A stretch of DNA of 64,000 nucleotides from Catellatospora paridis (GCF_009720365.1 NZ_ML769312.1:992001-1056000); one strand, 5' to 3'. Positions 26,841-36,152 are shown, counted from the first letter of the stretch. Made by a program: numbers and translations. Notes: generated from the sequence alone by a model not told the origin.

Positions 26841-27914
26841 ATGTCACGACAACGTTCCCTGGCGTTGACAGGAGTGCTGGCCATCGTCGCCGCGCTCGCC
26901 GTCATCCTGCCGTCGAGTTCCGCGTCCGCCGCCAACTGCGTCACCGCGTGGCAATCGTCGGCCGTCTACACCGGAGGCATGACCGCCTCGCACAACGGCC
27001 ACAACTGGCTGGCCCGCTGGTGGACCCAGAACCAGGCCCCCGGCACCAACGAGGTCTGGACCGACCAGGGCACCTGCGGCGGCGGCACCACGCCCCCGCC
27101 CGGCGGCAACTGCAACCACCCGAACTGGGCCGCGGGCACCTGGTACACCACCGGCAGCATCGTGCGCTACACCAACGGGCTGTACTACATCGCCGAGCAC
27201 GACAACCCGGGCTACGACCCGATCATCAGCACCTGGTACTGGGACCCGTACACCTGCAGCGGCACTCCGCCGTCGAACCCGCCGACCAACCCGGGCGGCT
27301 TCGTCGTGTCCGAGGCGGCTTTCAACCAGATGTTCCCGGGCCGCAACTCCTTCTACACGTACCAGGGCCTGATCGCCGCGCTGAGCGCCTACCCGTCGTT
27401 CGCCACCACCGGCAGCGACACCGTGCGCCGCCAGGAGGCCGCGGCGTTCCTGGCCAACGTCAACCACGAGACCGGCGGCCTGGTGCACATCGTGGAGCAG
27501 AACACGGCCAACTACCCGCACTACTGCGACGCGGGCCAGCCCTACGGCTGCCCGGCCGGGCAGGCCGCCTACTACGGCCGCGGCCCGATCCAGCTGAGCT
27601 GGAACTTCAACTACAAGGCCGCCGGTGACGCGCTCGGCCTGCCGCTGCTGACCAACCCGTGGCTCGTGCAGAACGACGCGTCGGTGGCCTGGCGCACCGG
27701 CCTGTGGTACTGGATGACCCAGAACGGCCCCGGCACCATGACCGCGCACAACGCCATGGTCAACGGCGCGGGCTTCGGCCAGACGATCCGGAGCATCAAC
27801 GGGTCGATCGAGTGCAACGGCGGCAACCCGGCACAGGTCCAGAGCCGCGTCAACGCCTACCAGCAGTTCGTCGGCATTCTCGGCACCACCCCCGGCGGCA
27901 ACCTGTACTGCTGA
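26841..27914 (+). CDS. Secreted GH19 chitinase with two chitin-binding modules
   Basis: A 357-residue protein. A Sec signal peptide (cleavage near SASA-ANC, residue about 32) is followed by two CBM5/12-like modules. The first begins NCVTAWQSSAVYTGG; the second begins NCNHPNWAAGTWYTTG. Both are aromatic-rich for chitin binding. The GH19 domain spans about 155-357. Its catalytic acid lies in NVNHETGG, and YYGRGPIQLSWNFNY and CYS-paired loops are conserved. It hydrolyses chitin to oligosaccharides outside the cell with inversion. The ATG at 26841 follows GGAGAGGAG. Confidence 0.93.
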   Translation: MSRQRSLALTGVLAIVAALAVILPSSSASAANCVTAWQSSAVYTGGMTASHNGHNWLARWWTQNQAPGTNEVWTDQGTCGGGTTPPPGGNCNHPNWAAGTWYTTGSIVRYTNGLYYIAEHDNPGYDPIISTWYWDPYTCSGTPPSNPPTNPGGFVVSEAAFNQMFPGRNSFYTYQGLIAALSAYPSFATTGSDTVRRQEAAAFLANVNHETGGLVHIVEQNTANYPHYCDAGQPYGCPAGQAAYYGRGPIQLSWNFNYKAAGDALGLPLLTNPWLVQNDASVAWRTGLWYWMTQNGPGTMTAHNAMVNGAGFGQTIRSINGSIECNGGNPAQVQSRVNAYQQFVGILGTTPGGNLYC

Positions 27915-27922
27915 CCGGATCC

Positions 27923-27951
27923 GGCGGTGCGGAGCCTGCCTCCGCACCGCC
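27923..27951. terminator. Convergent terminator after chitinase
   Basis: Arms GGCGGTGCGGA (27923-27933) and TCCGCACCGCC (27941-27951) pair perfectly around a 7-nt loop, between the chitinase stop and the stop of the minus-strand hypothetical gene. Confidence 0.72.
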
Positions 27952-27956
27952 GCTGG

Positions 27957-28265
27957 TCACCAGCCGTCCAGGGCCTGGTCCTCGGCGAGGTCCCGCAATC
28001 CGTCAGCGATCTCGTCGAGGTATTTGGCCAGCACGTCGTTGTCGACGGGGCAGTCCCGCCAGTGGGCCTGGGCCTGGTCGAGCAGGGCCAGCAGCCTGGC
28101 GTTGAGCACGCTCAGCCGGTGGTCGTGAAGGCTGCCGCGGACGACAGCCCACTCCCAGTCGACCTCGCCGTCGTAGCGCTCGCCTTCGCAGATGGCGCGT
28201 TGCAGCCCATAGGCGACATCGATGTAGGCATCCCAAGCGGCCTTCTGATGTGTGGTGCTGTTCAC
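27957..28265 (-). CDS. Hypothetical helical protein, 102 aa
   Basis: A small soluble protein rich in Leu, Asp and Ala that is probably all-helical (QKAAWDAYIDVAYGLQRAI, then LSVLNARLLALLDQAQAHW). No known motif was recognised. The ATG lies at 28265. It converges on the chitinase gene. Confidence 0.6.
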   Translation of the reverse strand: MNSTTHQKAAWDAYIDVAYGLQRAICEGERYDGEVDWEWAVVRGSLHDHRLSVLNARLLALLDQAQAHWRDCPVDNDVLAKYLDEIADGLRDLAEDQALDGW

Positions 28266-28578
28266 GGCTGCTGCTCCCCCATGGCTCCCTCAGGCACGAA
28301 GCGTTCCCTCCGACGGTACGCGGCCAGTGCCGTCGTGCCACCGCTCCAGACGAGGTGACCGCCACTGCCCCGGCGCCTTCCGCCCGCCTCAGCCGCTGGA
28401 CGTGCGTAGTGCAGCAGGGCGCCCCGGTGCGACGCTAGTCGCCGTTTGCGGGCGATTGGCCGGTTTCACGAATAACGCCGGACCGGGCGACGCGCCCTCA
28501 CGGGTCTCGCACCGCAGGCGGAATACGCTGCCCCGCGCGTGGGTTCGACCTGTCGACGATCATGAGGGAGAGGCCGGT
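28266..28578. other. Intergenic region, 313 bp
   Basis: It separates the divergent hypothetical gene and the luciferase-like gene. Apart from ribosome-binding sequence at its end (GAGGGAGAGG near 28564) I see no repeat, RNA or gene. Confidence 0.4.
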
Positions 28579-29613
28579 ATGTCCGCACCGCTGGAGTTCG
28601 CGCTCGACACGTTCGGCGACGTCACGGTCGACGACACCGGGAGCACGGTGCCGTACGCGCAGGTCATCCGGAACGTGGTCGAGCAGGCGGTGCTGGCCGA
28701 CAGCCTCGGCGTGGACGCGGTCGGCATCGGCGAACACCACCGCGAGGACTTCGCCGTGACCGCGCCGGAGATCGTGCTGGCCGCGATCGCCTCGCGCACC
28801 GAGCGGATCAGGCTCGGCACCGCGGTCACCGTGCTCAGCTCGGACGACCCAGTACGGGTGTTCGAGCGGTTCGCGACCCTCGACGCCGTATCCCGCGGCC
28901 GGGCCGAGATCATCCTGGGGCGGGGCTCGTTCACCGAGTCGTTCCCGCTGTTCGGCTACGACCTGGCGCAGTACAACGAGCTGTTCGAGGAGAAGCTGGA
29001 CCTGCTGGCGCAGCTGCTCGACGAGGGGCCGGTCACCTGGCAGGGCAACCTGAGGGCCGGGCTGACCGACCAGCACGTGTATCCGAAGACGGAGTCGGGG
29101 CGCATCCGCACCTGGATCGGCGTCGGCGGCAGCCCGGAGTCGGTGGTGCGCGCGGCCGCGTACCAGATGCCGCTCATGCTCGCGATCATCGGCGGACGTC
29201 CGGAGCGCTTCGCGCCCTATGTCGACCTGTACCACCGCGCGCTCGCGCAGATGGAGGCCGACCGGCTGCCCGTCGGCGTGCACTCCCCCGGCCACCTCGC
29301 CGAGACCGACGCGCTGGCCCGCGAACAGCTGTGGCCGCACTACCGCAAGATGATCGACCGGATCGGCCGCGAGCGCGGCTGGCCGCCCACCAACCGCGAC
29401 CGGTTCGAGGCCGAGGCCGACGAGGGCTCGCTCTACGTCGGCTCACCCGAGACCGTCGCGAAGAAGATCGCCGCCACGGTACGCACGCTCGGCGTGAGCC
29501 GGTTCGAACTCAAGTACAGCGCCGGCACCCTGCCGCACAACAAGCTCATGACCTCGATCGCCCTCTACGGCGAGCAGGTCATCCCCCGCGTCCGCGACCT
29601 CCTCGCTGCCTGA
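28579..29613 (+). CDS. LLM-class flavin-dependent oxidoreductase
   Basis: A 344-residue luciferase-like TIM-barrel protein. Motifs include VDAVGIGEHHREDFAV at the end of the second strand, RIRLGTAVTVLSSDDPVRVFE and WIGVGGSPESVVRAAAY, as in the FMNH2- or F420-using branch. Substrate is not predictable. The ATG at 28579 follows GAGGGAGAGG; an in-frame upstream extension is Arg/Ala-rich and unlikely. Repeat family A copy 2 follows the stop. Confidence 0.87.
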   Translation: MSAPLEFALDTFGDVTVDDTGSTVPYAQVIRNVVEQAVLADSLGVDAVGIGEHHREDFAVTAPEIVLAAIASRTERIRLGTAVTVLSSDDPVRVFERFATLDAVSRGRAEIILGRGSFTESFPLFGYDLAQYNELFEEKLDLLAQLLDEGPVTWQGNLRAGLTDQHVYPKTESGRIRTWIGVGGSPESVVRAAAYQMPLMLAIIGGRPERFAPYVDLYHRALAQMEADRLPVGVHSPGHLAETDALAREQLWPHYRKMIDRIGRERGWPPTNRDRFEAEADEGSLYVGSPETVAKKIAATVRTLGVSRFELKYSAGTLPHNKLMTSIALYGEQVIPRVRDLLAA

Positions 29614-29644
29614 CCACCCGCGCCCACCCCGCGCATGATCGTCC

Positions 29645-29703
29645 AACTTGCCTGGCACCTGTGCGTATGTTGGAGCGCCATTCCCACAGGTGCCTGGCAA
29701 GTT
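29645..29703. repeat. Hairpin repeat family A, copy 2
   Basis: Arms 29645-29663 and 29685-29703 (19 bp, one mismatch) flank a 21-nt loop. The arms and the loop start (TGCGTATGTTG) match copy 1 at 19015, so the loop is conserved too. Confidence 0.8.
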
Positions 29704-29736
29704 GAGCGACCTTGACGGCCCGCGCACACTTGGCGG

Positions 29737-30042
29737 GTGGGTGTCGAGGTGGCAGCGCTCGTGGACTTGCTGGGTGAGGTGCGGGCGTGGCTGGCCCGGC
29801 CGGACAACGACTTCTCCTGGTCGTCCTTCCTGGACGCCGACGCCGCGCTCGTCGAGCTGGACGGGCTGACCGAACGGGTCCGCGCCGAGGGCAGGGTGCC
29901 GTTCGCGCTGTCGGTGCTGTTCGCCCCGACCGGCCCGATCCAGGAGGTGGCGCTGTCCAGCGGCTGGGGCGACGAGTTCCTCACCCTCGCCGAACGCTTC
30001 GACGCCGCTGCCGCCGCCGGGGGCGAAGATCCACCAGCCTAG
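29737..30042 (+). CDS. Hypothetical protein, 101 aa
   Basis: A small acidic soluble protein starting at GTG 29737. The sequence has a helical N-terminal half (VAALVDLLGEVRAWLA) and a short beta-like region (VPFALSVLFAPTGPIQEVAL). I do not recognise it. It converges on lysG with 36 bp between stops. Confidence 0.6.
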   Translation: MGVEVAALVDLLGEVRAWLARPDNDFSWSSFLDADAALVELDGLTERVRAEGRVPFALSVLFAPTGPIQEVALSSGWGDEFLTLAERFDAAAAAGGEDPPA

Positions 30043-30078
30043 GGTTTTCCGGTTGCCGACGGCTGCCCCGCTCGGCCG

Positions 30079-30966
30079 TCAGCGCAGCGCCTCGGCCGCG
30101 GTCGCCTGCACGGCGGTGGTGAGCGCGGCGAGGGCGACCGACTCCAGCCGCCAGTGCTGCCAGTACAGCGGCACGCTCAGGCGGCTGCCCGGCGCCAGTT
30201 CCCGGTATCGGCCTGCGGCCAGGTCGGCGTCCGCGACCTGCTCGGGCACCATGCCCCAGCCCAGGCCCAGCCGGATGGCCTCGTCGAACGCGGTCACCGA
30301 CGGCACGTAGTGGATCGGCGGGTCCGGCTCCTTGCGGGTCAGCGTGCGCAGGAAGCGGTGCTGGAGCTGGTCCTTGCGGTTGAGCACCAGCATCGGCGCG
30401 TCGGCGAGTGCCCGCGGGGTGACCCCGTCGGCGAACCAGTCGGCGTACATGGCCGGCGCCGCGACGGCCCGGTAATGCATCGCGCCCAGCCGTTGCGAGC
30501 GACAGCCCTGCACAGGCACGTTCTGTGCGGTGACCGCGGCCATCACGGTGCCGCTGCGCAGCAGCTCGGCGGTGTGCTCCTGGTCGTCCTGATGGACGTC
30601 GAACAGCAGCCGCAGCCCCGGGGGCACCGCCGCGAGCGCGGGCATGAACCAGGTCGCGAGGGAGTCGGCGTTGACGACGATGGCGGCCCTGGTCCAGGTG
30701 CCGCCGCGGCCGCCGCGGGCGGTGTCCAGGGCTTCGCGTTCGAGCAGCGCGATCTGCCCGGCCAGGCGCAGCAAGGGCTCGCCGGCCTCGGTGGCCCGGC
30801 ACGGCTTGCCGCGGCGGACCAGGATCTGACCGGCGGCCTGCTCCAGCGCCTTGATCCGCTGGCTGACCGCGGACGGGGTCAGGTTGAGCACCCTGGCGGC
30901 AGCGTCGAAGCTGCCCTCGCGTACGACGGCGGCGAACGTCTCCAGCTGTGCCGAGTCAAGTGTCAC
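30079..30966 (-). CDS. lysG: LysG/ArgP-family LysR-type regulator
   Basis: A 295-residue LysR regulator. The N-terminal winged helix is LETFAAVVREGSFDAAARVL and SAVSQRIKALEQ, followed by the periplasmic-binding-like effector domain. Sequence and context fit LysG, which activates the exporter lysE when Lys, Arg or His accumulate. It starts with GTG at 30966. The divergent lysE starts at 31038 and the dyad at 30977 lies between. Confidence 0.92.
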   Translation of the reverse strand: MTLDSAQLETFAAVVREGSFDAAARVLNLTPSAVSQRIKALEQAAGQILVRRGKPCRATEAGEPLLRLAGQIALLEREALDTARGGRGGTWTRAAIVVNADSLATWFMPALAAVPPGLRLLFDVHQDDQEHTAELLRSGTVMAAVTAQNVPVQGCRSQRLGAMHYRAVAAPAMYADWFADGVTPRALADAPMLVLNRKDQLQHRFLRTLTRKEPDPPIHYVPSVTAFDEAIRLGLGWGMVPEQVADADLAAGRYRELAPGSRLSVPLYWQHWRLESVALAALTTAVQATAAEALR

Positions 30967-30976
30967 ATAAGCGATG

Positions 30977-31000
30977 CTAATGGTTCTTAAGAAACATTAG
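30977..31000. promoter_or_regulatory. LysG operator: 24-bp dyad between lysG and lysE
   Basis: A nearly perfect 24-bp palindrome with core TTCTTAAGAA and ends CTAATG/CATTAG has one mismatched pair. It lies 10 bp from the lysG start codon and 37 bp from lysE, the expected place for LysG binding. Confidence 0.75.
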
Positions 31001-31037
31001 CTGGAGTGTATCCGGAAAGGGCCGTACCGTCGAGAAC

Positions 31038-31634
31038 ATGATCACTTCGCTGCTCGCCGGTTTCACGTCCGCCCTGGCGCTGATCGTGGCCATCGGCAGC
31101 CAGAACGCCTTCGTGCTGCGCCAGGGCCTGCGCCGGGAGCACGTGCTGCCGGTCGTGGTGACCTGCGCGGCCGCCGACGCGCTGCTGATCGCGGCCGGGG
31201 TCGGCGGGCTCGGCTCGCTCGTCGCCGACCGTCCCGGCCTGCTCGCGGTGATCCGCTGGGGCGGGGCCGCGTTCCTGCTCGGATACGCCGTGCTGGCGGC
31301 CCGGCGCGCGCTGCGGCCCGGCCGGCTCGACCCGCGCGACGCGGTGGGCACGCCGCTGCGCGCCACCCTGCTGACCTGCCTGGCGTTCACGTTCCTCAAC
31401 CCGCACGTGTACCTCGACACGGTGCTGCTGCTCGGCGGCCTGGCCCTGCGCGACCCCAGCCGGTGGCTGTTCGCGGCCGGTGCGGCGCTGGCCAGCGTGG
31501 TCTGGTTCACCGCGCTCGGCGCGGGAGCGCACCGGCTGGCCCCGGTCCTGGCCCGGCCCGTGACGTGGCGAGTGCTCGACGCCGTGATCGCGGTGACGAT
31601 GGCCCTCATCGCGGTCAGGCTGCTGGCCGGCTGA
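31038..31634 (+). CDS. lysE: LysE-type basic amino acid exporter
   Basis: A 198-residue membrane protein with about six hydrophobic helices. The N-terminus LIVAIGSQNAFVLRQGLRRE is the LysE signature, and TFLNPHVYLDTVLLLGG is the second family motif. It exports lysine and arginine using the proton or ion gradient (family knowledge). It is divergent from lysG, its expected activator. Confidence 0.93.
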   Translation: MITSLLAGFTSALALIVAIGSQNAFVLRQGLRREHVLPVVVTCAAADALLIAAGVGGLGSLVADRPGLLAVIRWGGAAFLLGYAVLAARRALRPGRLDPRDAVGTPLRATLLTCLAFTFLNPHVYLDTVLLLGGLALRDPSRWLFAAGAALASVVWFTALGAGAHRLAPVLARPVTWRVLDAVIAVTMALIAVRLLAG

Positions 31635-31847
31635 GCCGCCGAGCGCGGGCGTGTCGCGGCCGACGCGCAGCACCCGGGGACGTGATGTGGTCACGTCGCC
31701 GCAGAGATGCATCATCTCGGGCAAAATGGGTAACCGAGAGCGAAGAAGATCTCCGGGAAGCCGTGCGCCCGATCGCTGCCGCGAGCGGTCCGAAAGGTCC
31801 GCGCGCCGCCTGGCGTGGGCGCCCGTGAGGGAAAGGAACACTCTCCG

Positions 31848-33371
31848 ATGACCGCACAAGACCGCCGTCCCACGACGACGGATGCCGGCATCCCCGTCGC
31901 CAGCGACGAGCACTCGCTGACCGTCGGCCCGGACGGTCCCCTGCTCCTGCAGGACCACTACCTGCTCGAGCAGATGGCCAACTTCAACCGCGAGCGCATC
32001 CCGGAGCGCCAGCCGCATGCCAAGGGCGGTGGGGCGTTCGGGACGTTCGAGGTGACGCAGGACCGCAGCGCCCATACCCGGGCCGGGGTGTTCCAGCCGG
32101 GTGCGAAGACCGACGTGCTCATCCGGTTCTCGACCGTCGCCGGGGAGCGCGGTAGCCCGGACACCTGGCGCGACCCGCGAGGTTTCGCGGTCAAGTTCTA
32201 CACCGGCGAAGGCAATCTGGACATCGTCGGCAACAACACGCCCGTCTTCTTCATCCGGGACCCGCTCAAGTTCCAGCACTTCATCCGGTCCCAGAAGCGC
32301 CGGGCGGACAACAACCTGCGCGACCACGACATGCAGTGGGACTTCTGGACACTGTCGCCGGAGTCGGCGCACCAGGTCACCTGGCTGATGGGCGACCGCG
32401 GCATTCCGCGCAGCTGGCGGCACATGAACGGCTACAGCAGCCACACCTACATGTGGATCAACGCGCGGGGCGAGCGGTTCTGGGTCAAGTACCACTTCAA
32501 GACCGACCAGGGCATCGAGTTCTTCACCCAGGACGAGGGCGACCAGATGGCGTCCGCGGACACCGACTACCACCAGCGGGACCTCTACCAGCACATCGCC
32601 GCCGGCGAGTTCCCGAGCTGGACCCTGCACGTGCAGATCATGCCGTTCGAGGACGCCAAGACCTACCGGTTCAACCCGTTCGACCTCACCAAGGTGTGGC
32701 CGCACGGCGACTACCCGCTGCACGAGGTCGGCCGGATGACGCTGAACCGCAACGTGTCCGACTACCACACCGAGATCGAGCAGGCCGCGTTCGAGCCCAA
32801 CAACCTCGTCGCGGGGACCGGGCTGTCGCCGGACAAGATGCTGCTCGCCCGCGGGTTCAGCTACGCCGACGCGCACCGGGCCCGGCTCGGCGTGAACTAC
32901 AAGCAGATCCCGGTGAACGCGCCCAAGGTGCCGGTACACAGCTACTCCAAGGACGGCGCGATGCGCGTCGTCAACGTGTCCGATCCGGTGTACGCGCCGA
33001 ACTCCTACGGCGGCCCGCAGGCGCAACCGGGGCTGACCGACGACGGCGGGCTCTGGTATTCCGACGGCGAGATGGTCCGCGCGGCATACACCCTGCGGCC
33101 TGACGACGACGACTGGGGACAGGCCGGGACGATGGTCCGCGAGGTGCTCGACGACGCGGCCCGGCAGCGGCTGGTAGACAACATCGTCGGGCACCTGCTC
33201 AACGGGGTGAGCGAGCCGGTGCTGGAGCGGGCGTTCCAGTACTGGCACAACGTCGACAAGGAACTCGGCGACCGGATCGAGGCCGGCGTCCGCGCCAAGC
33301 AGGGCGAGAAGGATCCGAAGGCCGCCAAGCAGGGCAACCCCGCCCGCACCAGCATGCAGCAGAAGGCCTGA
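31848..33371 (+). CDS. katA: Monofunctional haem catalase
   Basis: A 507-residue catalase of small-subunit length. The distal catalytic His is in [18 protein letters not shown], the catalytic Asn in [14 protein letters not shown], and the proximal haem Tyr in [17 protein letters not shown]. It decomposes H2O2 to water and O2. The ATG at 31848 is preceded by GGGAAAGGA; an upstream in-frame GTG would add 11 residues. The 213-bp region before it could hold a redox-responsive promoter, but no operator is obvious. Confidence 0.93.
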   Translation: MTAQDRRPTTTDAGIPVASDEHSLTVGPDGPLLLQDHYLLEQMANFNRERIPERQPHAKGGGAFGTFEVTQDRSAHTRAGVFQPGAKTDVLIRFSTVAGERGSPDTWRDPRGFAVKFYTGEGNLDIVGNNTPVFFIRDPLKFQHFIRSQKRRADNNLRDHDMQWDFWTLSPESAHQVTWLMGDRGIPRSWRHMNGYSSHTYMWINARGERFWVKYHFKTDQGIEFFTQDEGDQMASADTDYHQRDLYQHIAAGEFPSWTLHVQIMPFEDAKTYRFNPFDLTKVWPHGDYPLHEVGRMTLNRNVSDYHTEIEQAAFEPNNLVAGTGLSPDKMLLARGFSYADAHRARLGVNYKQIPVNAPKVPVHSYSKDGAMRVVNVSDPVYAPNSYGGPQAQPGLTDDGGLWYSDGEMVRAAYTLRPDDDDWGQAGTMVREVLDDAARQRLVDNIVGHLLNGVSEPVLERAFQYWHNVDKELGDRIEAGVRAKQGEKDPKAAKQGNPARTSMQQKA

Positions 33372-33526
33372 CCAAGGTCTGCGCGGTACGGCGACACGGC
33401 CGGCATCGCCTCCACGGCTCGTTGACAAACATTCCGTGGAAAGCGATGCTGGCCGCATGCCGGGCCCGGTCAGCGCCCCCGGCGAATGATCGCTTGACGG
33501 CCCGACCCCGGCGAGGACGACGACGC

Positions 33527-33871
33527 ATGACCGATCCGACGCCTGACGTCGTCACCGGTGTGCCCAGCAGCCCCGGCCGGGCCAGCGGGCCCGCGAGAGT
33601 GGTGCGGTCCCTCGCCGACTTCGCCCGCGTGCGGCCCGGCGATGTGCTCGTCTGCCGGACCACCGATCCGGCCTGGACTCCCCTGTTCCGGCTCGCCGCC
33701 GCCGTCGTCGCCGAGACCGGTGGGCTGCTCAGCCACGCGGCGATCGTCGCCCGCGAGTACCGGATCCCCGCCGTGGTCGGCGCCTCCGGCGCGATGACCC
33801 GGCTGGTCGACGGAGCACGCATCTCCGTCGACGGCACGCTCGGCACCGTCGCGGCGGACGAGACACCCTGA
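33527..33871 (+). CDS. Stand-alone PEP-utilising enzyme swivelling (phosphohistidine) domain
   Basis: A 114-residue protein made only of the swivelling beta/beta/alpha domain of PEP synthase/pyruvate phosphate dikinase. The motif TGGLLSHAAIVAREYRIPAV carries the phosphohistidine. PEP-binding and ATP-grasp domains are absent, so it must act with other subunits. It ends in TGATG, sharing one base with the next gene. The ATG at 33527 follows GCGAGGA. Confidence 0.85.
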   Translation: MTDPTPDVVTGVPSSPGRASGPARVVRSLADFARVRPGDVLVCRTTDPAWTPLFRLAAAVVAETGGLLSHAAIVAREYRIPAVVGASGAMTRLVDGARISVDGTLGTVAADETP

Positions 33872-34467
33872 TGCCCCACCCGTCGTCCCCGGACCTGCTG
33901 GTGCTGCACGCCGTCCGGCTCAAGGGATTCGCCGAGACCGACGCCCTCGCCGCCCGCTTCGGCCTGGACGCCGCGCAGGCCCACGAGGACCTGCTCGACG
34001 CCGAGGCGTACGGGTGGGTCACCCGGGCCGCCTTCGCCGGCTTGAAGGGCTGGTCGCTGACCGAGGCGGGCCGCCGCCGCAACGAGACCGGGCTGCGGGA
34101 GGAACTCGACCGGGTCGGCGCCCGCGAGCCCGTCGCCGCCGTCCACGACGACTTCCTCCCGCTCAACGGGCAGGCGACCCAGGCCTTCACGGCCTGGCAG
34201 CTCGGATCCATGGCCGCCCCAGCGCCCGCGCCCACCGGCGACGTCCTCGGGCAGCTCGCCGGGATCGCGGACGGCCTCCACCCGCTGGAGCAGCGGCTGA
34301 CCGCGCACCTGATTCGGTTCGACGGCTACCACCGCCGCTTCGCCGGTGCGCTCGCCCGTGCCGCGGCCGATCCGGTGTGGATCACCGGCATGGAGGTCGA
34401 CTCCTGCCACCGGATCTGGTTCGAGCTCCACGAAGACCTCATCGCGACCCTCGGTATCTCCCGCTAG
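33871..34467 (+). CDS. Winged-helix-like protein coupled to the PEP swivelling domain
   Basis: A 198-residue soluble protein with its start codon overlapping the previous stop. Residues 5-70 look like a winged helix (LLVLHAVRLKGFAETDALAARF, then LLDAEAYGWVTRA and GWSLTEAGRRR). The C-terminal half is helical and ends GMEVDSCHRIWFELHEDLIATL. I do not recognise a named family for the C-terminal part. The tight coupling means stoichiometric expression with the phosphohistidine domain; a phosphorylation-controlled regulator is a hypothesis. Confidence 0.7.
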   Translation: MPHPSSPDLLVLHAVRLKGFAETDALAARFGLDAAQAHEDLLDAEAYGWVTRAAFAGLKGWSLTEAGRRRNETGLREELDRVGAREPVAAVHDDFLPLNGQATQAFTAWQLGSMAAPAPAPTGDVLGQLAGIADGLHPLEQRLTAHLIRFDGYHRRFAGALARAAADPVWITGMEVDSCHRIWFELHEDLIATLGISR

Positions 34468-34535
34468 GCGAGCGGCCCCGGCGGCGGGTCGGTCAGTTGA
34501 CTGTGCGGTGGCGAGCCGACGGTTAATCTTCCCGC

Positions 34536-34958
34536 GTGGACTTCCTGGAGCTGCGCGCCGTCGTGCCTGGACCACGCGCCTTCCTCGACGGCGTCGACCC
34601 CACGACGGGCGAGCAGGTCCACACGACCATCTACAGCGGACACGTCAGCCTGGCTCGATCCACGGCCTTCCGCGGTGCGGTGCGCCTCGACGACCTGCAG
34701 GAGATCTCGGTCTTCCTGCCGGACAGCCTGCCCTACCCGCAGCCGCCGCCGGCACTGTCGGTGGAACTCAGCGTGCGCCGTTTCCGCAGCACCGCCAACA
34801 TCGCCGCGGTGCACGTCGGCGCGTGCGACGAGCGCATCGAGGTGGCGGCCGACCCGCGCGGCGGCGAACGCTGCTGGCTGCGGCTGACCTTCCGGACGCC
34901 GATCTACTCCCACGACCTCGTGGAGATCAACTACCGGGTGACGGCCCAGTCCCGGTGA
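34536..34958 (+). CDS. Hypothetical protein, 140 aa
   Basis: A small soluble, probably beta-rich protein starting at GTG 34536. It has no signal peptide or membrane segment, and the C-terminus reads FRTPIYSHDLVEINYRVTA. I recognise no family. It lies between the PEP-domain pair and the SGNH hydrolase, all on the plus strand. Confidence 0.6.
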   Translation: MDFLELRAVVPGPRAFLDGVDPTTGEQVHTTIYSGHVSLARSTAFRGAVRLDDLQEISVFLPDSLPYPQPPPALSVELSVRRFRSTANIAAVHVGACDERIEVAADPRGGERCWLRLTFRTPIYSHDLVEINYRVTAQSR

Positions 34959-35004
34959 ACGCCGCGTGGACGACCGCGTCTGGGCCGCTGTTAGCATCCG
35001 CGGC

Positions 35005-35739
35005 ATGGGCCAGATCGCCGTACGTGCCAGCCGTCCCCTCGCGTATGCGCTGGCACCGGTACTGATCACGCAGGGCGTCCGGGTCCGCCGCCGGACCCCC
35101 GTGCTGCCCGAGGCCGGCGGCGACCGGCACGGCGTCGAGGGCGCCGGACCCCGCGAAACACTGGCGGTGCTGCTGCTCGGCGAGTCGACCGCCGCCGGTG
35201 TCGGCGTGTCCGAGCAGTCCGACGGGCTGGCCCCCGCACTGGCCGCGGGCCTGGCCCGGCACAGCGGACGCCAGGTGACCTGGCGAGTCGCCGCGCGGAC
35301 CGGGTCGAACGCCCGGCAGGCGTTGCGTGGCCTGCTGCCACCGGTGTCCGGCGACTCATACGACGTCGTGGTGGTCGCGCTCGGCGTCAACGACGTGCTG
35401 GAGATGCGGTCGGCGCGAGCGTGGCAGCGGGACGTCACCGCGCTTGTCACGGCGCTCGAAAGGTGCTTGCGCCCGGGCGGTCGCGTCGTTCTGGCCGGTG
35501 TTCCGGATCTCTCCGGATTCCCGTCGCTGCCCCAGCCGACGCGAGCGGTGCTGGCGAGGCACGCGCGGCACCTCGATCTTCGCCTCGATCGGGTCGCCGC
35601 GGCCGCACCGTCCACGGTCCACGTGCCCTCACCGCGGATCGACAGCCCCGACCTCTACGCCGAGGACGGTTTCCACCCCAGCGCCGCGGGTTATCGCATG
35701 TGGGCGGACCACCTCATGAACGCCACCACAACTGCCTGA
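35005..35739 (+). CDS. SGNH/GDSL hydrolase
   Basis: A 244-residue esterase/lipase-fold protein. Block I is GESTAAGVG (Ser nucleophile, GDS variant), block III VALGVNDVL (GxND) and block V DGFHPSAAGY (Asp, His). No clear signal peptide is visible, though residues 10-30 are moderately hydrophobic. The ATG at 35005 is chosen; 13 residues upstream in frame do not look homologous. Substrate is unknown. Confidence 0.82.
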   Translation: MGQIAVRASRPLAYALAPVLITQGVRVRRRTPVLPEAGGDRHGVEGAGPRETLAVLLLGESTAAGVGVSEQSDGLAPALAAGLARHSGRQVTWRVAARTGSNARQALRGLLPPVSGDSYDVVVVALGVNDVLEMRSARAWQRDVTALVTALERCLRPGGRVVLAGVPDLSGFPSLPQPTRAVLARHARHLDLRLDRVAAAAPSTVHVPSPRIDSPDLYAEDGFHPSAAGYRMWADHLMNATTTA

Positions 35740-35786
35740 ACCGCGGCTGGGGTGGTGCGTTCCCGGTGCCGAGGTGCAAGGATGTC

Positions 35787-36152
35787 GTGACCGGTCGCTG
35801 CAGCTATGTGGGTGGTGAAGTGGTGCCGTTCCGTTTCAGCACGGAGCCGCTGTCAGACCGCGTCGTGCTGCGCCTGGTCGGCGACTGCGACCGGTCCAGT
35901 CTGCTGGAACTGCAGCAGGCGATCAGGTCCGCGCTGGCGGAACACCCCGCGGTGCAGCTCGACCTCACCGCCGTCGGCTTCCTCGACTCCAGCGGCATCC
36001 ACGCCATGGTCACCGGATACCGCCACGCCACGCAGCACGGACGCACTCTGTACCTCACCGGAGCCAGCGGCCTGGTCTCCCACGTGCTGAAACTGACCGG
36101 AGTCGCCGAACTGCTGGCCCCACCGACCCCTGGACACGGCCATGAGCACTGA
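35787..36152 (+). CDS. STAS-domain anti-sigma factor antagonist
   Basis: A protein of about 110-121 residues with a STAS domain. The phosphorylatable Ser is in VGFLDSSGIHAMV. It is the antagonist partner in partner switching: dephosphorylated by a PP2C/SpoIIE phosphatase, it binds the HATPase kinase and frees a sigma factor. The start is uncertain; GTG at 35787 has purines upstream, and GTG at 35820/35823 would start at VPFRFSTEPL and give the more usual 109-110 residues. The next gene overlaps its 3' end by 11 bp. Confidence 0.8.
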   Translation: MTGRCSYVGGEVVPFRFSTEPLSDRVVLRLVGDCDRSSLLELQQAIRSALAEHPAVQLDLTAVGFLDSSGIHAMVTGYRHATQHGRTLYLTGASGLVSHVLKLTGVAELLAPPTPGHGHEH

